A DNA stretch of 64,000 nucleotides, taken from positions 111,724 through 175,723 of the forward strand of contig NZ_RMVG01000010.1 in NCBI RefSeq assembly GCF_003813865.1. Reading direction: 5' to 3'. Numbering within the stretch: the first letter of the stretch is position 1; each line of letters starts with the position of its first letter. This document shows, in pieces, positions 20,412 to 28,140 of this stretch. Position numbers and translations under genes: made by a program. Under the pieces are notes generated by a model. That model was not told the origin of the DNA. It saw nothing but the letters and a program-made list of their open reading frames with translations, and made no database searches. This DNA comes from Candidatus Pantoea deserta. GTDB taxonomy: Bacteria > Pseudomonadota > Gammaproteobacteria > Enterobacterales > Enterobacteriaceae.

Positions 20412-21125
20412 ATGGCAACTCCTCACATTAATGCAGAAATGGGCGACTTCGCTGACGTGGTACTGATGCCGGGCGATCCGCTGCGCGCAAAGCATATCGC
20501 GGAAACCTTCCTGGAAAACCCGGTGGAAGTGAATAACGTGCGCGGCATGCTGGGCTACACCGGCACCTACAAAGGCCGCAAAATCTCGGTGATGGGCCAC
20601 GGCATGGGCATTCCGTCCTGCTCGATCTACACCAAAGAGCTGATCACCGACTTTGGCGTGAAAAAGATCATCCGCGTTGGCTCCTGCGGCGCGGTACGTG
20701 CGGACGTGAAGCTGCGCGACATCGTTATCGGCATGGGCGCATGCACCGACTCTAAAGTCAACCGTATGCGCTTTAAGGATCATGACTTCGCGGCCATCGC
20801 CGACTTCGACATGGTGCGTAACGCGGTTGACGCGGCTAAAGCGCTGGGCGTAGAAGCGCGCGTCGGCAACATCTTCTCAGCCGATCTGTTCTATACCCCC
20901 GATCCGCAGATGTTCGACGTGATGGAGAAGTACGGCATCCTGGGCGTGGAGATGGAAGCGGCGGGTATCTACGGCGTGGCGGCAGAGTTTGGCGCGAAAG
21001 CGCTGACTATCTGCACCGTGTCCGACCATATCCGCACTCATGAGCAGACCACCTCTGCCGAGCGTCAGACCACCTTCAACGATATGATTAAGATCGCGCT
21101 GGAGTCGGTGCTGCTGGGCGACTAA
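20412..21125 (+). CDS. deoD: Purine-nucleoside phosphorylase
   Basis: DeoD splits purine (deoxy)nucleosides with phosphate and is hexameric in enterobacteria. It has 237 residues. Phosphate and ribose residues are in [17 protein letters not shown] and [10 protein letters not shown]. The purine-binding aspartate is in [11 protein letters not shown]. It is last in the deo operon, and an intrinsic terminator follows immediately. Confidence 0.98.
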   Translation: MATPHINAEMGDFADVVLMPGDPLRAKHIAETFLENPVEVNNVRGMLGYTGTYKGRKISVMGHGMGIPSCSIYTKELITDFGVKKIIRVGSCGAVRADVKLRDIVIGMGACTDSKVNRMRFKDHDFAAIADFDMVRNAVDAAKALGVEARVGNIFSADLFYTPDPQMFDVMEKYGILGVEMEAAGIYGVAAEFGAKALTICTVSDHIRTHEQTTSAERQTTFNDMIKIALESVLLGD

Positions 21126-21136
21126 GCCTGCGCCTG

Positions 21137-21168
21137 CGGTCCCCTGTTCCAGATGGAGCAGGGAACCG
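21137..21168 (+). terminator. Terminator of the deo operon
   Basis: A 14-base stem with one mismatch (21137-21150 with 21155-21168) and a 4-base loop is followed by CTCGC and a run of six T. Confidence 0.8.
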
Positions 21169-21302
21169 CTCGCTTTTTTCGTAACATTCTCACCAAATGA
21201 CACACTTTTCTCGACTCCTGTGCATCTTCCCGCTGGTACCGATTCCTTAGCGCCCTATCATTAGCGCGACAACAAAAACGACTCCTTTGCCAATGCCGCC
21301 TG

Positions 21303-23180
21303 ATGAATTTCCGCAATTTCGAAGCTGAAGAAAAGCTGTTCGCGCGTCGCGCGCTGGTCGCCTTTGCGCTGGTCGTGATCTGTTTCACCATTCTTGGCGT
21401 CAATCTCTATCGTCTTCAGGTGCGCGATCATGGCTACTATCAGACGCGATCTAACCAGAACGACATTAAAATGATCCCCATCGCGCCGACGCGCGGGCTG
21501 ATCTACGATCGCAACGGCATTCCGCTGGTGCGCAACGTCACCTGGTACGCCATCACGCTGACGCCCTACAAGATCGACGATATGCAGGCCACGCTCAAGG
21601 CGCTCACGCCGTTGGTCGATCTGACGCCTGAAGAGATCGACACCTTTACCCGCGCGCTCAGGCAGAGCAGCCGCTATAAGCCCGTGGTGCTGAAAGAGGA
21701 ACTGACCGACGAGCAGGTGGCGCGCTTCTCGGTGAACCAGTACCGCTTTACCGGCGTGACCATCGACACCTTTCAGGATCGTCAGTATCCCTATGGCGCG
21801 GACCTGGCGCACGTTATCGGCTACGTCTCTAAAATCAACGACAACGACTATAAGCGCCTGAACGCCGCGGGCATCGCCGAGAACTATGCTGCCGACCACA
21901 ATATCGGCAAGCAGGGCATTGAGGGCTATTACGAATCGCTGCTGCACGGCAAGCCGGGGTATCAGGAGGTGGAGGTCGATAACCACGGCCGCATCGTGCG
22001 CGTGCTGAAAGAGGTGCCGCCGGTCGCCGGTAAAAACATTACCCTGACGATCGATCTTCATTTACAGCAGTACATCGAGAGTCTGCTGGCCGGGCAGCGC
22101 GCGGCGGTGCTGGTGGAAGATCCGCACGATGGCGGCGTGCTGGCGATGGTGTCCAGCCCCAGCTACGATCCTAATCCGTTCGTCAAAGGCATCAGCTACC
22201 AGTCCTACAAGACGCTGTTGCAGGACAAGAACCTGCCGTTGATCAACCGCGTGACGCAGGGGCTTTATCCCCCGGCCTCGACGGTAAAACCCTATATGGC
22301 GATGTCGGCGCTGCTGACCGGCGTGATTAACCCGCAGACCAGCTTTTACGGCGCGCCGACCTGGACGCTGCCAGGCACCGATCGCCGCTATCGCGACTGG
22401 AAAAAGAGCGGTCACGGCATGCTGGACGTGACAAAGGCCATTGAGGAGTCGGCTGACACCTTTTTTTATCAGGTGGCGTTTATGATGGGCATCGACCGCA
22501 TTCACAGCATGCTCAGCCAGTTCGGCTACGGCAAATCCACCGGCATCGATCTTAACGAAGAGTACAGCGGCCTGCTGCCGAGCCGCGACTGGAAGCAAAG
22601 GGTGCATAAGAAAGCCTGGTATCAGGGAGATACGGTATCGGTAGGCATCGGGCAGGGCTACTGGATCGCTACCCCTGTTCAGATGGTGAAGGCGATGGTG
22701 GCGCTGATTAATAACGGCAAAGTGATTACGCCCCATCTGCTGGAGAAGGCCGAACGCGGCAAGGTGGTCGAAAGGTATCAGCCAACGCTGCCTCAGCCGC
22801 AGATTGGCGACGCGCGCTCGCCTTACTGGGCGCTGGTGCGCCGCGCGATGTTTGGCATGGCGAATGCGCCCAACGGCACCGGCTACAAATATTTCCACAC
22901 CGCGCCTTACGGTATTGCGGCGAAAAGCGGCACGTCACAGGTGTTTAGCCTGAAGCAGAACCAGACCTATAACGCGAAGATGATCCCGGTGCGCCTGCGC
23001 GACCACATCTTCTATACCGCCTTTGCGCCCTTTAATAACCCCAAAGTCGCGGTGGCGCTGATTCTGGAGAACGGCGGCAACGAAGGCGTCACCGCCGCGC
23101 CGGTGATGCGCGAGATCCTCGATCATATCTTCCTGCCGCCGCCGAGTGCGGCACCGGTTGAAACGGCGCATCAGCCGTAA
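21303..23180 (+). CDS. Penicillin-binding protein 2-type transpeptidase (MrdA paralogue)
   Basis: This class B penicillin-binding protein has 625 residues (E. coli PBP2 has 633) and should cross-link peptidoglycan from the outer face of the inner membrane. One N-terminal anchor helix spans about residues 16-38. A PBP-dimer domain follows, then the transpeptidase with SxxK at Ser326-Lys329 (PPASTVKP), SAD at 383-385 and KSGT at 541-544. Housekeeping mrdA lies beside mrdB (rodA) in enterobacteria. Here no rod gene is nearby and the gene stands alone after deoD, so I read it as a second PBP2, comparable in idea to the extra PBP2 and PBP3 genes of Salmonella. The PPAST motif replaces the more usual PPGST. 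Confidence 0.9.
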   Translation: MNFRNFEAEEKLFARRALVAFALVVICFTILGVNLYRLQVRDHGYYQTRSNQNDIKMIPIAPTRGLIYDRNGIPLVRNVTWYAITLTPYKIDDMQATLKALTPLVDLTPEEIDTFTRALRQSSRYKPVVLKEELTDEQVARFSVNQYRFTGVTIDTFQDRQYPYGADLAHVIGYVSKINDNDYKRLNAAGIAENYAADHNIGKQGIEGYYESLLHGKPGYQEVEVDNHGRIVRVLKEVPPVAGKNITLTIDLHLQQYIESLLAGQRAAVLVEDPHDGGVLAMVSSPSYDPNPFVKGISYQSYKTLLQDKNLPLINRVTQGLYPPASTVKPYMAMSALLTGVINPQTSFYGAPTWTLPGTDRRYRDWKKSGHGMLDVTKAIEESADTFFYQVAFMMGIDRIHSMLSQFGYGKSTGIDLNEEYSGLLPSRDWKQRVHKKAWYQGDTVSVGIGQGYWIATPVQMVKAMVALINNGKVITPHLLEKAERGKVVERYQPTLPQPQIGDARSPYWALVRRAMFGMANAPNGTGYKYFHTAPYGIAAKSGTSQVFSLKQNQTYNAKMIPVRLRDHIFYTAFAPFNNPKVAVALILENGGNEGVTAAPVMREILDHIFLPPPSAAPVETAHQP

Positions 23181-23210
23181 ACCGCGGCGCAGAGATAAAT
23201 GCGGTAATAG

Positions 23211-23231
23211 CAGCCGACAGGCCGTCGGCTG
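23211..23231. terminator. Bidirectional hairpin between convergent genes
   Basis: An 8-base perfect stem CAGCCGAC/GTCGGCTG with a 5-base loop sits between the PBP2 gene and the convergent PAS-chemoreceptor gene. Confidence 0.55.
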
Positions 23232-23236
23232 TGCGC

Positions 23237-24559
23237 TTACTCCTGACTCAGGGTCTGAGTGACGTGGCTGATGGCGCGCACCACTTCTGATGAACTGTCG
23301 CGCAGCTCGCTGATCACGCCGCCCGCCTGCTGCGCCAGCACCACGCCGTGGTCGGCGCGCTTCATATTGGACTCGATGCTTTTTAGCGCCTTCGACGTCA
23401 GCAGATGATTCTGCTGAATACGACTTTCAATCTCCGTCGTGGCCTGATTGATGTTGGCCGCCAGCGTGCGTACCTCATTAGCGACAACCGCAAAGCTGCG
23501 TCCGTGCGTTCCTGCGCGTGCGGCTTCGACAGCAGCATTCAGCGCAATCAGGTTGGTCTGGTCGGCGATGCGGCGGATGCTGGCCACAATGGCGCCGATA
23601 CGATCGGACGAGTCGCTGAGATCGGAAATATCGTCAGAGATGCCGTGCAGCTCTCCCGCCAGCGCGTTAATGGTTTCAACGCTGCTCTCAATGACGCTGG
23701 CGCCGTGGCGTGTGCTTTCGCTGGTCTGCAACGCGGTCTGATAAGCCTGCTGCGCGGCGTCGCGCTCCTGCTGGTTTTTCACCACCTGCGCGGTCACGTC
23801 GGTGGCGAACTTGACGACCTTGTACAGGATGCCCTCTTCATCAAAGACCGGATTATAGGTGGCGCGCAGCCAGACGGTCTGACCCTGTTTATTGACGCGC
23901 GGGAACTGACCGGCAATAAACTCGCCGCGATTGAGCTTTTCCCAGAAGGCCTTATATTCCGCGCTCTGACGCAGCGCCTCAGAACAGAACCGGCTATGCG
24001 GCAGGCCGATCACCTCACTGGCGCGATAGCCCATGGTTTTAAGGAAGTTGGCGTTGGCTTTCAGCACCTCGCCGTGGAGATTAAAGGCGACCACCGCCAT
24101 AGAGCGTTCGATCGCGGTGGTCATGGCGCGCTGCTCCTGCGCGTCCACGATGCGCTCGGTCACATCGGTGGCGAGCTTAACGATTTTTACCACGCGACCG
24201 CTGCGATCCTGTACCGGCACATAGTTGGCCTCCAGCCAGACGGGACGGCTGTTTTTCGCCAGACGCAGGAATTTGTCGCTAAAGCTTTCACCGTGCTTCA
24301 GGCGCAGCCAGAAGTCGCGATAGTGCGGCGACGTGATAACGTCAGGGGGACAGAACAGGCTGTGATGCTGACCGATAACTTCGCTTAGCGCATAGCCCAT
24401 GCGATCCAGAAACAGGTCGTTGGCGTTGAGAATGATGCCCTCTGGCGTGAACTCAATCATAGCGATAGCGTCATTGAGCGAGCTGAGGGTAGCGGATGGA
24501 GAGCTGTTTTTCTGCCACGCAAGGCGCGACAGGATACCTGATGAAATAGTGGAAAACAT
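23237..24559 (-). CDS. Soluble PAS-PAS-chemoreceptor signalling protein (BdlA-like)
   Basis: This 440-residue protein has two PAS domains (about 25-145 and 146-265, each ending in the KLATDVTE or KFATDVTA motif). A methyl-accepting chemotaxis signalling segment follows, with the hairpin tip [19 protein letters not shown] near residues 335-353. There is no membrane helix or HAMP domain, and the C-terminal coil is short, so it is a cytoplasmic receptor. The architecture is that of Pseudomonas BdlA, which drives biofilm dispersal in response to redox or nutrient change. The window also has two cyclic-di-GMP enzymes, which fits such a role, but the link is inference. No chemotaxis genes are adjacent. 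Confidence 0.88.
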   Translation of the reverse strand: MFSTISSGILSRLAWQKNSSPSATLSSLNDAIAMIEFTPEGIILNANDLFLDRMGYALSEVIGQHHSLFCPPDVITSPHYRDFWLRLKHGESFSDKFLRLAKNSRPVWLEANYVPVQDRSGRVVKIVKLATDVTERIVDAQEQRAMTTAIERSMAVVAFNLHGEVLKANANFLKTMGYRASEVIGLPHSRFCSEALRQSAEYKAFWEKLNRGEFIAGQFPRVNKQGQTVWLRATYNPVFDEEGILYKVVKFATDVTAQVVKNQQERDAAQQAYQTALQTSESTRHGASVIESSVETINALAGELHGISDDISDLSDSSDRIGAIVASIRRIADQTNLIALNAAVEAARAGTHGRSFAVVANEVRTLAANINQATTEIESRIQQNHLLTSKALKSIESNMKRADHGVVLAQQAGGVISELRDSSSEVVRAISHVTQTLSQE

Positions 24560-24714
24560 GGTGCACCTTATTATTGGTATGAAGTGTCGTGATCGTTATC
24601 GGCTGAGGTGATCAAAAACTAAGCGCAGCGGGCGAGGGCAGAGGTTTTTTTTTACCATCCGGTCTGCTGGTTGCTGTAAAACGCAGCAGTCAGTAGCAAT
24701 TTGGTGAAAAGCAT

Positions 24715-24743
24715 TTGACGCTGTCAGGGCATTAGGGTTTAAT
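24715..24743 (+). promoter_or_regulatory. tRNA-Phe promoter with GC-rich discriminator
   Basis: TTGACG (24715-24720) and TTTAAT (24738-24743) are 17 bases apart and are followed by GCGCCCC. That is the GC-rich discriminator typical of stringently controlled stable-RNA promoters. Transcription would start about 4 bases before the tRNA. Confidence 0.75.
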
Positions 24744-24753
24744 GCGCCCCGTT

Positions 24754-24829
24754 GCCCGAATAGCTCAGTCGGTAGAGCAGGGGATTGAAAATCCCCGTGT
24801 CCCTGGTTCGATTCCGGGTTCGGGCACCA
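24754..24829 (+). tRNA. pheU: tRNA-Phe (anticodon GAA)
   Basis: This 76-nt tRNA has encoded CCA. The 7-base acceptor stem GCCCGAA pairs with TTCGGGC. The D-arm contains AGCTCAGTCGGTAGAGC, the anticodon stem GGGGA/TCCCC encloses TTGAAAA with GAA at 24787-24789, and the T-arm is CCTGG-TTCGATT-CCGGG. It differs from E. coli tRNA-Phe only in a few paired positions. Its last 17 nt recur three more times downstream. Confidence 0.98.
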
Positions 24830-25396
24830 AAATTTAAAGAACCCAGCCTCTGGCTGGGTTTTTGCTTTTGTGCGGAACCCGTTCATCGAACCGGTTCGAT
24901 GACCTCGCCGCGTCCCGGCGGCTCGCCCTGCGGGTTTACCGCGCAGGCGCGGTAAAGCAAAAATGCTCCCGGCATTTTTGTCCGGGTTCGGGCACCACAA
25001 ATTTAAAGAACCCAGCCTCTGGCTGGGTTTTTGCTTTTGTGCGGAACCCGTCATCGAACCGGTTCGATAACCTCGCCGCGTCCTTGCGGCTCGCCCTGCG
25101 GGTTTACCGCGCAGGCGCGGTAAAGCAAAAATGCTCCCGGCATTTTTGTCCGGGTTCGGGCACCACAAATTTAAAGAACCCAGCCTTATGGCTGGGTTTT
25201 TGCTTTTGTGCGGAACCCGTCATCGAACCGGTTCGATGACCTCGCCGCGTCCCGGCGGCTCGCCCTGCGGGTTTACCGCGCAGGCGCGGTAAAGCAAAAA
25301 TGCTCCCGGCATTATTGTCCGGGTTCGGGCACCACAAATTTAAAGAACCCAGCCTCTGGCTGGGTTTTTGCTTTTGTGCGAAACCGGTTCGATAAC
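24813..25396 (+). repeat. Tandem 168-169-bp repeats each starting with the tRNA-Phe 3' end
   Basis: TCCGGGTTCGGGCACCA, the last 17 nt of the tRNA, recurs ending at 24829, 24997, 25165 and 25334. Each copy is followed by AAATTTAAAG and a terminator hairpin, giving three full units of 168-169 bp and a partial fourth. The first two full units also carry a palindrome near TCATCGAACCGGTTCGATGA (perfect in the first and third), a TTTACCGCG/CGCGGTAAA hairpin and an AAAAATGC/GCATTTTT hairpin. The fourth is shortened by an internal deletion of about 13 bases and ends in the transposase remnant. Units differ by a few substitutions and one loop change (TCT to TTAT). The plan resembles the tyrT/rtT repeat of E. 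coli. Confidence 0.9.
24840..24863 (+). terminator. tRNA-Phe terminator, repeated three more times
   Basis: AACCCAGCC-TCT-GGCTGGGTT followed by T residues forms a 9-base stem. Copies lie at about 25009-25029, 25177-25198 and 25346-25366. The third keeps the stem while its loop changes, which suggests selection on the hairpin or recent copying. Confidence 0.85.
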
Positions 25397-25860
25397 TGCT
25401 GCGAAAGCCAGCATCGGTCACGATAATAACCTTCTTCTCTTTGCCGATAGCAGCAGCCATCTGGTCAAGAAAAGCATTTTGTACGGCGGAATTGTTCTCT
25501 TAGCGAGAGGAAATCACTTTACTCATCAGCGGAATAGCTCTGCGATCACACAAAAGTTCGCCCGTAAAACGCTGAGTTCCGATAAGGTATAGCCGCTCCA
25601 GTCCACGGCAATCACACATGACGAAAGGCTGTACATAAGGCGGGAAACAAGCTGCTGATAAACAGCGGGAATATCTCTCAACATCAGGTCATTGCTGAGG
25701 TATCGGTCAACACGCTTAATATTGTGCCTGACGCGTGCAGACCCAGACAGGTATCTACCGATGCTGGTAAGAAAAAGTGAAGCACCGTGAGTTAAAGCCA
25801 CTGTATATCAAGCAGGGCATTTTTTACTGTACTGATGCAGCGACTTCAGGGACTGGTTGA
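25388..25860 (-). pseudogene. Decayed IS4-family (IS10-like) transposase remnant
   Basis: On the minus strand, 25801-25526 encodes about 90 residues that resemble the N-terminal part of IS10-type transposases: LTHGASLFLTSIGRYLSG, KHNIKR-like VRHNIKRVDRYL and VDWSGYT. Farther upstream ALLDIQW is in another frame. Downstream, a stop and a frameshift precede KKVIIVTDAGF (about 25430-25400), which matches the second acidic block of the DDE domain. The sequence then runs straight into the tRNA repeat. The catalytic C-terminus and both terminal repeats are missing, so it cannot move. Confidence 0.7.
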
Positions 25861-25989
25861 AAAATTTATGGCAAAATTGTAAAGCAGGTATAGAGGCTTG
25901 ACCTTATTTTTTGGTGGAACACTAAGTAGATCACAACCTTCTATGCTGTTTTTATTTATGGGTAACCCTCAGCACATAGGCTCTCTTCT

Positions 25990-26526
25990 TTATTTATACT
26001 CTCCTGGTTTATCTTCCTCTTTAGGTTGCCTGCGCCAGGAATCATCATATTTTATAATCCCCGGAATATAGAACCACTCGATACTGTTGTATCTCAGACC
26101 AATAACCTCAAGCATATTAGGTGAACGAGAGCCTTGCACACAGGCATGAGAGAAGTCTGTTGACGTGATAACAACTCTCCCCATCGTTACTCGATAAACC
26201 TCAGTTTCCATTCCAGTATCCGATGTTTCATAATATTTTATTACAGCCTGTTGGAATACTTTACCTGTACAAACGGCGTCATTGAGCATTGGAGAGTTTT
26301 TATCTAACTGTTTATGTAATATATAAGAGCGATGTTGGCGGGTGCCATTCAAGCGACCTGTTGTGGCATCAGCGGGTTGGTATATACCATGTTGGCTACT
26401 CATGATTTCAATACCACTTCGGCGATCTTCTAATAACTTACTGACAACGCCTTCATCGCCATTATTATTGCCACTAATTAACATTCCATTTTCATCATAC
26501 AAAAATAAATAAGCAGGCAATGACAT
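25990..26526 (-). CDS. hcp: Orphan Hcp, type VI secretion tube protein
   Basis: This 178-residue protein starts MSLPAYLFLYDENGMLI, the usual opening of enterobacterial Hcp proteins. It continues with the family blocks TGRLNGTRQHRSYILHKQ, KNSPMLNDAVCTGK, AVIKYYETSDTGMETEVYRV and LRYNSIEW. Hcp forms the hexameric tube that the type VI apparatus ejects and can carry effectors in its lumen. No other apparatus gene is in the window, so it is an orphan copy. It is last of three genes on the minus strand, 2 bases after the lipoprotein stop, with AAGGAG upstream. Its low GC content contrasts with the chromosome around it. Confidence 0.9.
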   Translation of the reverse strand: MSLPAYLFLYDENGMLISGNNNGDEGVVSKLLEDRRSGIEIMSSQHGIYQPADATTGRLNGTRQHRSYILHKQLDKNSPMLNDAVCTGKVFQQAVIKYYETSDTGMETEVYRVTMGRVVITSTDFSHACVQGSRSPNMLEVIGLRYNSIEWFYIPGIIKYDDSWRRQPKEEDKPGEYK

Positions 26527-26528
26527 TT

Positions 26529-26900
26529 CTAACTCCTTCTTTCAGTTTTAGATATTGTTCCATTTTTATTTGTATCAAACTTATAGCGATATTTAATACC
26601 ATTCATTATATATAACAACCCGTACTTACTGTCGGGTGTTAATTTAATTATGAAGCAAGTGTCAGGGTAGGTAATATTCAACATGCTATCCCCTGAGTTA
26701 AGTAATGGCTTATTTATCCCTTGCAGTATCTCTTCAAGATAGTAGTAGTTCAGCACGTCAGCTTTACCTGACCTACCAATACAGAGGGAATCACCATTAG
26801 TAAATACTGTGCCAGCCTCAGTGAATACCAACCTGTCAGCATCACTCTGACATCCAGAAAGAGTCAGACCAATAATTACAGTGATTGCCAGCTTTCTCAC
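26529..26900 (-). CDS. Small lipoprotein, probable type VI immunity protein
   Basis: This 123-residue lipoprotein has the signal peptide MRKLAITVIIGLTLSGC with lipobox LSGC and glutamine at +2, which predicts outer-membrane sorting. The mature part is short, rich in beta-like segments and has no motif I recognise. The start is a GTG whose GTGA overlaps the stop of the metallopeptidase gene, and hcp follows after 2 bases. A periplasmic lipoprotein coupled to a putative secreted peptidase and an Hcp is the usual arrangement of an immunity protein. That role is inferred from position only. Confidence 0.72.
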   Translation of the reverse strand: MRKLAITVIIGLTLSGCQSDADRLVFTEAGTVFTNGDSLCIGRSGKADVLNYYYLEEILQGINKPLLNSGDSMLNITYPDTCFIIKLTPDSKYGLLYIMNGIKYRYKFDTNKNGTISKTERRS

Positions 26901-27433
26901 GACGGGAATCCTCTCAATATTCTCTGGTATTTGGCTATAAGCTCGCTTACTGGCTCCGATAAATTATAATCTTTCAGGCTATAGAGATTATTATGTCCAT
27001 AAAAGCCATAATTAATTAACAACCAATAATCCGATACAATACACGCCTGCTGCTCCATTGGATAATCAGAAAGTTTATCTTTGTCTAACGTATATTGATA
27101 ATCTACAGCCCATGAAAATGAACCTATGGTTCTTACCCACATACCTCGTTGGTGTTGGTAAACATGCATCATTTCGTGCAGAAATAAAAGCTGCGAGTCA
27201 ATTGGCGACATTGAAAAATCGTCTTGATAAGTGCCTTCTTGAAAATACAACTCCCCATTAGGGGTCATAGCGTAGTTTTCGGATTGTAGATTGAATGGAA
27301 GATAACTTTCCCTGTGTATCCAGACTTCATTATATCGGATACTGAACGCGTATACTGTTGTTGCAAGATGAAGCTCACCCAAGGTTAAACGCCTTAATCC
27401 GCCTCTTTTTATCGGGTTAAATACTGTTACCAT
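26897..27433 (-). CDS. Zn-metallopeptidase-like protein, probable type VI effector
   Basis: This 178-residue protein has the zinc motif LHEMMHVYQHQRG (HExxH) at about residues 99-111. An EQQA element about 30 residues later could supply the third ligand. The N-terminal LTLGELHLATTVYAFSIRY, YLPFNLQ, MTPNGELYF and DDFS segments resemble the short proteins annotated as vgr-related or Rhs-associated in proteobacteria. It has no signal peptide, as expected for cargo. AAAGGA 7 bases before the ATG at 27433 decides the start over 27469. It is first in a coupled operon with a lipoprotein and Hcp. A toxin cleaving protein or peptidoglycan in the target periplasm is inference. Confidence 0.78.
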   Translation of the reverse strand: MVTVFNPIKRGGLRRLTLGELHLATTVYAFSIRYNEVWIHRESYLPFNLQSENYAMTPNGELYFQEGTYQDDFSMSPIDSQLLFLHEMMHVYQHQRGMWVRTIGSFSWAVDYQYTLDKDKLSDYPMEQQACIVSDYWLLINYGFYGHNNLYSLKDYNLSEPVSELIAKYQRILRGFPS

Positions 27434-27629
27434 ACGCAAATCCTTTTGCACGAAAATCCTATTGTACATATTTTATACAAATGGTTAAAGGTCTGTTCGT
27501 GGCTAATTAAAGATAGAATATTTTAATGTTTATCCTTTTTTGGTTATCATTGTAAAATATGTTCATTTCTTTCTGATTTAATTTTCTGTGCAGTTGTACG
27601 GGGGATTTTAATTCTAGCGTTAAAGCTGT

Positions 27630-27737
27630 GTCATGCTGAATCAGCGCCGTGCCGGTCAGTGCGCCCGCAATGCCCGCGCCGCTGCCGATCGGTCACAGCA
27701 GGCTGCTGACAGGCGTATCAGGACGCAGATGATTACC
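27630..27737 (-). pseudogene. Decayed fragment of the neighbouring MFS transporter gene
   Basis: About 105 bases here align with 28473-28587 inside the intact MFS gene, including an identical run GCGCCCGCAATGCCCGCGCC, with roughly 85 percent identity and small deletions by eye. The flanking bases are AT-rich and unrelated. It looks like the remnant of a second copy of that gene, broken when the AT-rich cassette arrived or decayed. The rest of 27434-27960 holds no gene that I can support. Confidence 0.75.
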
Positions 27738-27960
27738 TGAACCATAAAAGTAGCAGGTTAAAGTTTGATATTAGGTTGCCATCCCCCCCTAATAACGCTT
27801 CCCTTATTTTTTTAATAGTTTCGACGTTACAAAACTCTAAACATAATTTAAACATGAGTCACCATATGGCAACCTTTGATTTTAAATAATCAGCGACTTC
27901 ATACTTTAATATTCCTGATGGCTTGTATAATAAAAAACAATCCAAAATCAGGAGTCATGG

Positions 27961-28134
27961 ATGGCTACCCTGCCATTCCTGGAAGGTGATGGAAGCATAG
28001 CGGCCATTACACCAGAGAAGGGTAATAAATTACACATCGTCTACAGCGGAAACGTCTTTTCTCTGGACCGAACGGCAATTTATCGCGAGGACGGTAAATC
28101 TGTCACCCTACACCTTTCATACCAGATAAATTAA
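27961..28134 (+). CDS. Orphan small ORF, 57 residues
   Basis: This frame encodes MATLPFLEGDGSIAAITPEK and continues to a 57-residue acidic-basic balanced protein without a signal peptide or membrane segment. AGGAG lies 6 bases before the ATG, and a TATAAT (27926-27931) lies 35 bases before that, so the expression signals are good. I do not recognise the family. It faces the MFS gene convergently with 6 bases between stops and marks the edge of the AT-rich accessory region. Confidence 0.6.
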   Translation: MATLPFLEGDGSIAAITPEKGNKLHIVYSGNVFSLDRTAIYREDGKSVTLHLSYQIN

Positions 28135-28140
28135 TGGCTG

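Noticed and set aside
24982..25334. Extra tRNA genes in the repeat
   Set aside because: Only the last 17 nt of tRNA-Phe recur; no anticodon or D arm is present in the copies.
24813..25396. CRISPR array
   Set aside because: The 168-bp tandem units have no alternating short repeat and unique spacer structure and there are no cas genes.
24596..25460. Overlapping sense and antisense frames through the tRNA repeat array
   Set aside because: They are open because the unit is 168 bp, a multiple of three. The translations only repeat the same residues and run through tRNA, terminators and hairpins. A Tpr-like peptide cannot be excluded but is not supported.
25388..28134. Prophage or intact integrative element at tRNA-Phe
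   Set aside because: No integrase, phage gene or second attachment copy at the far border can be found.
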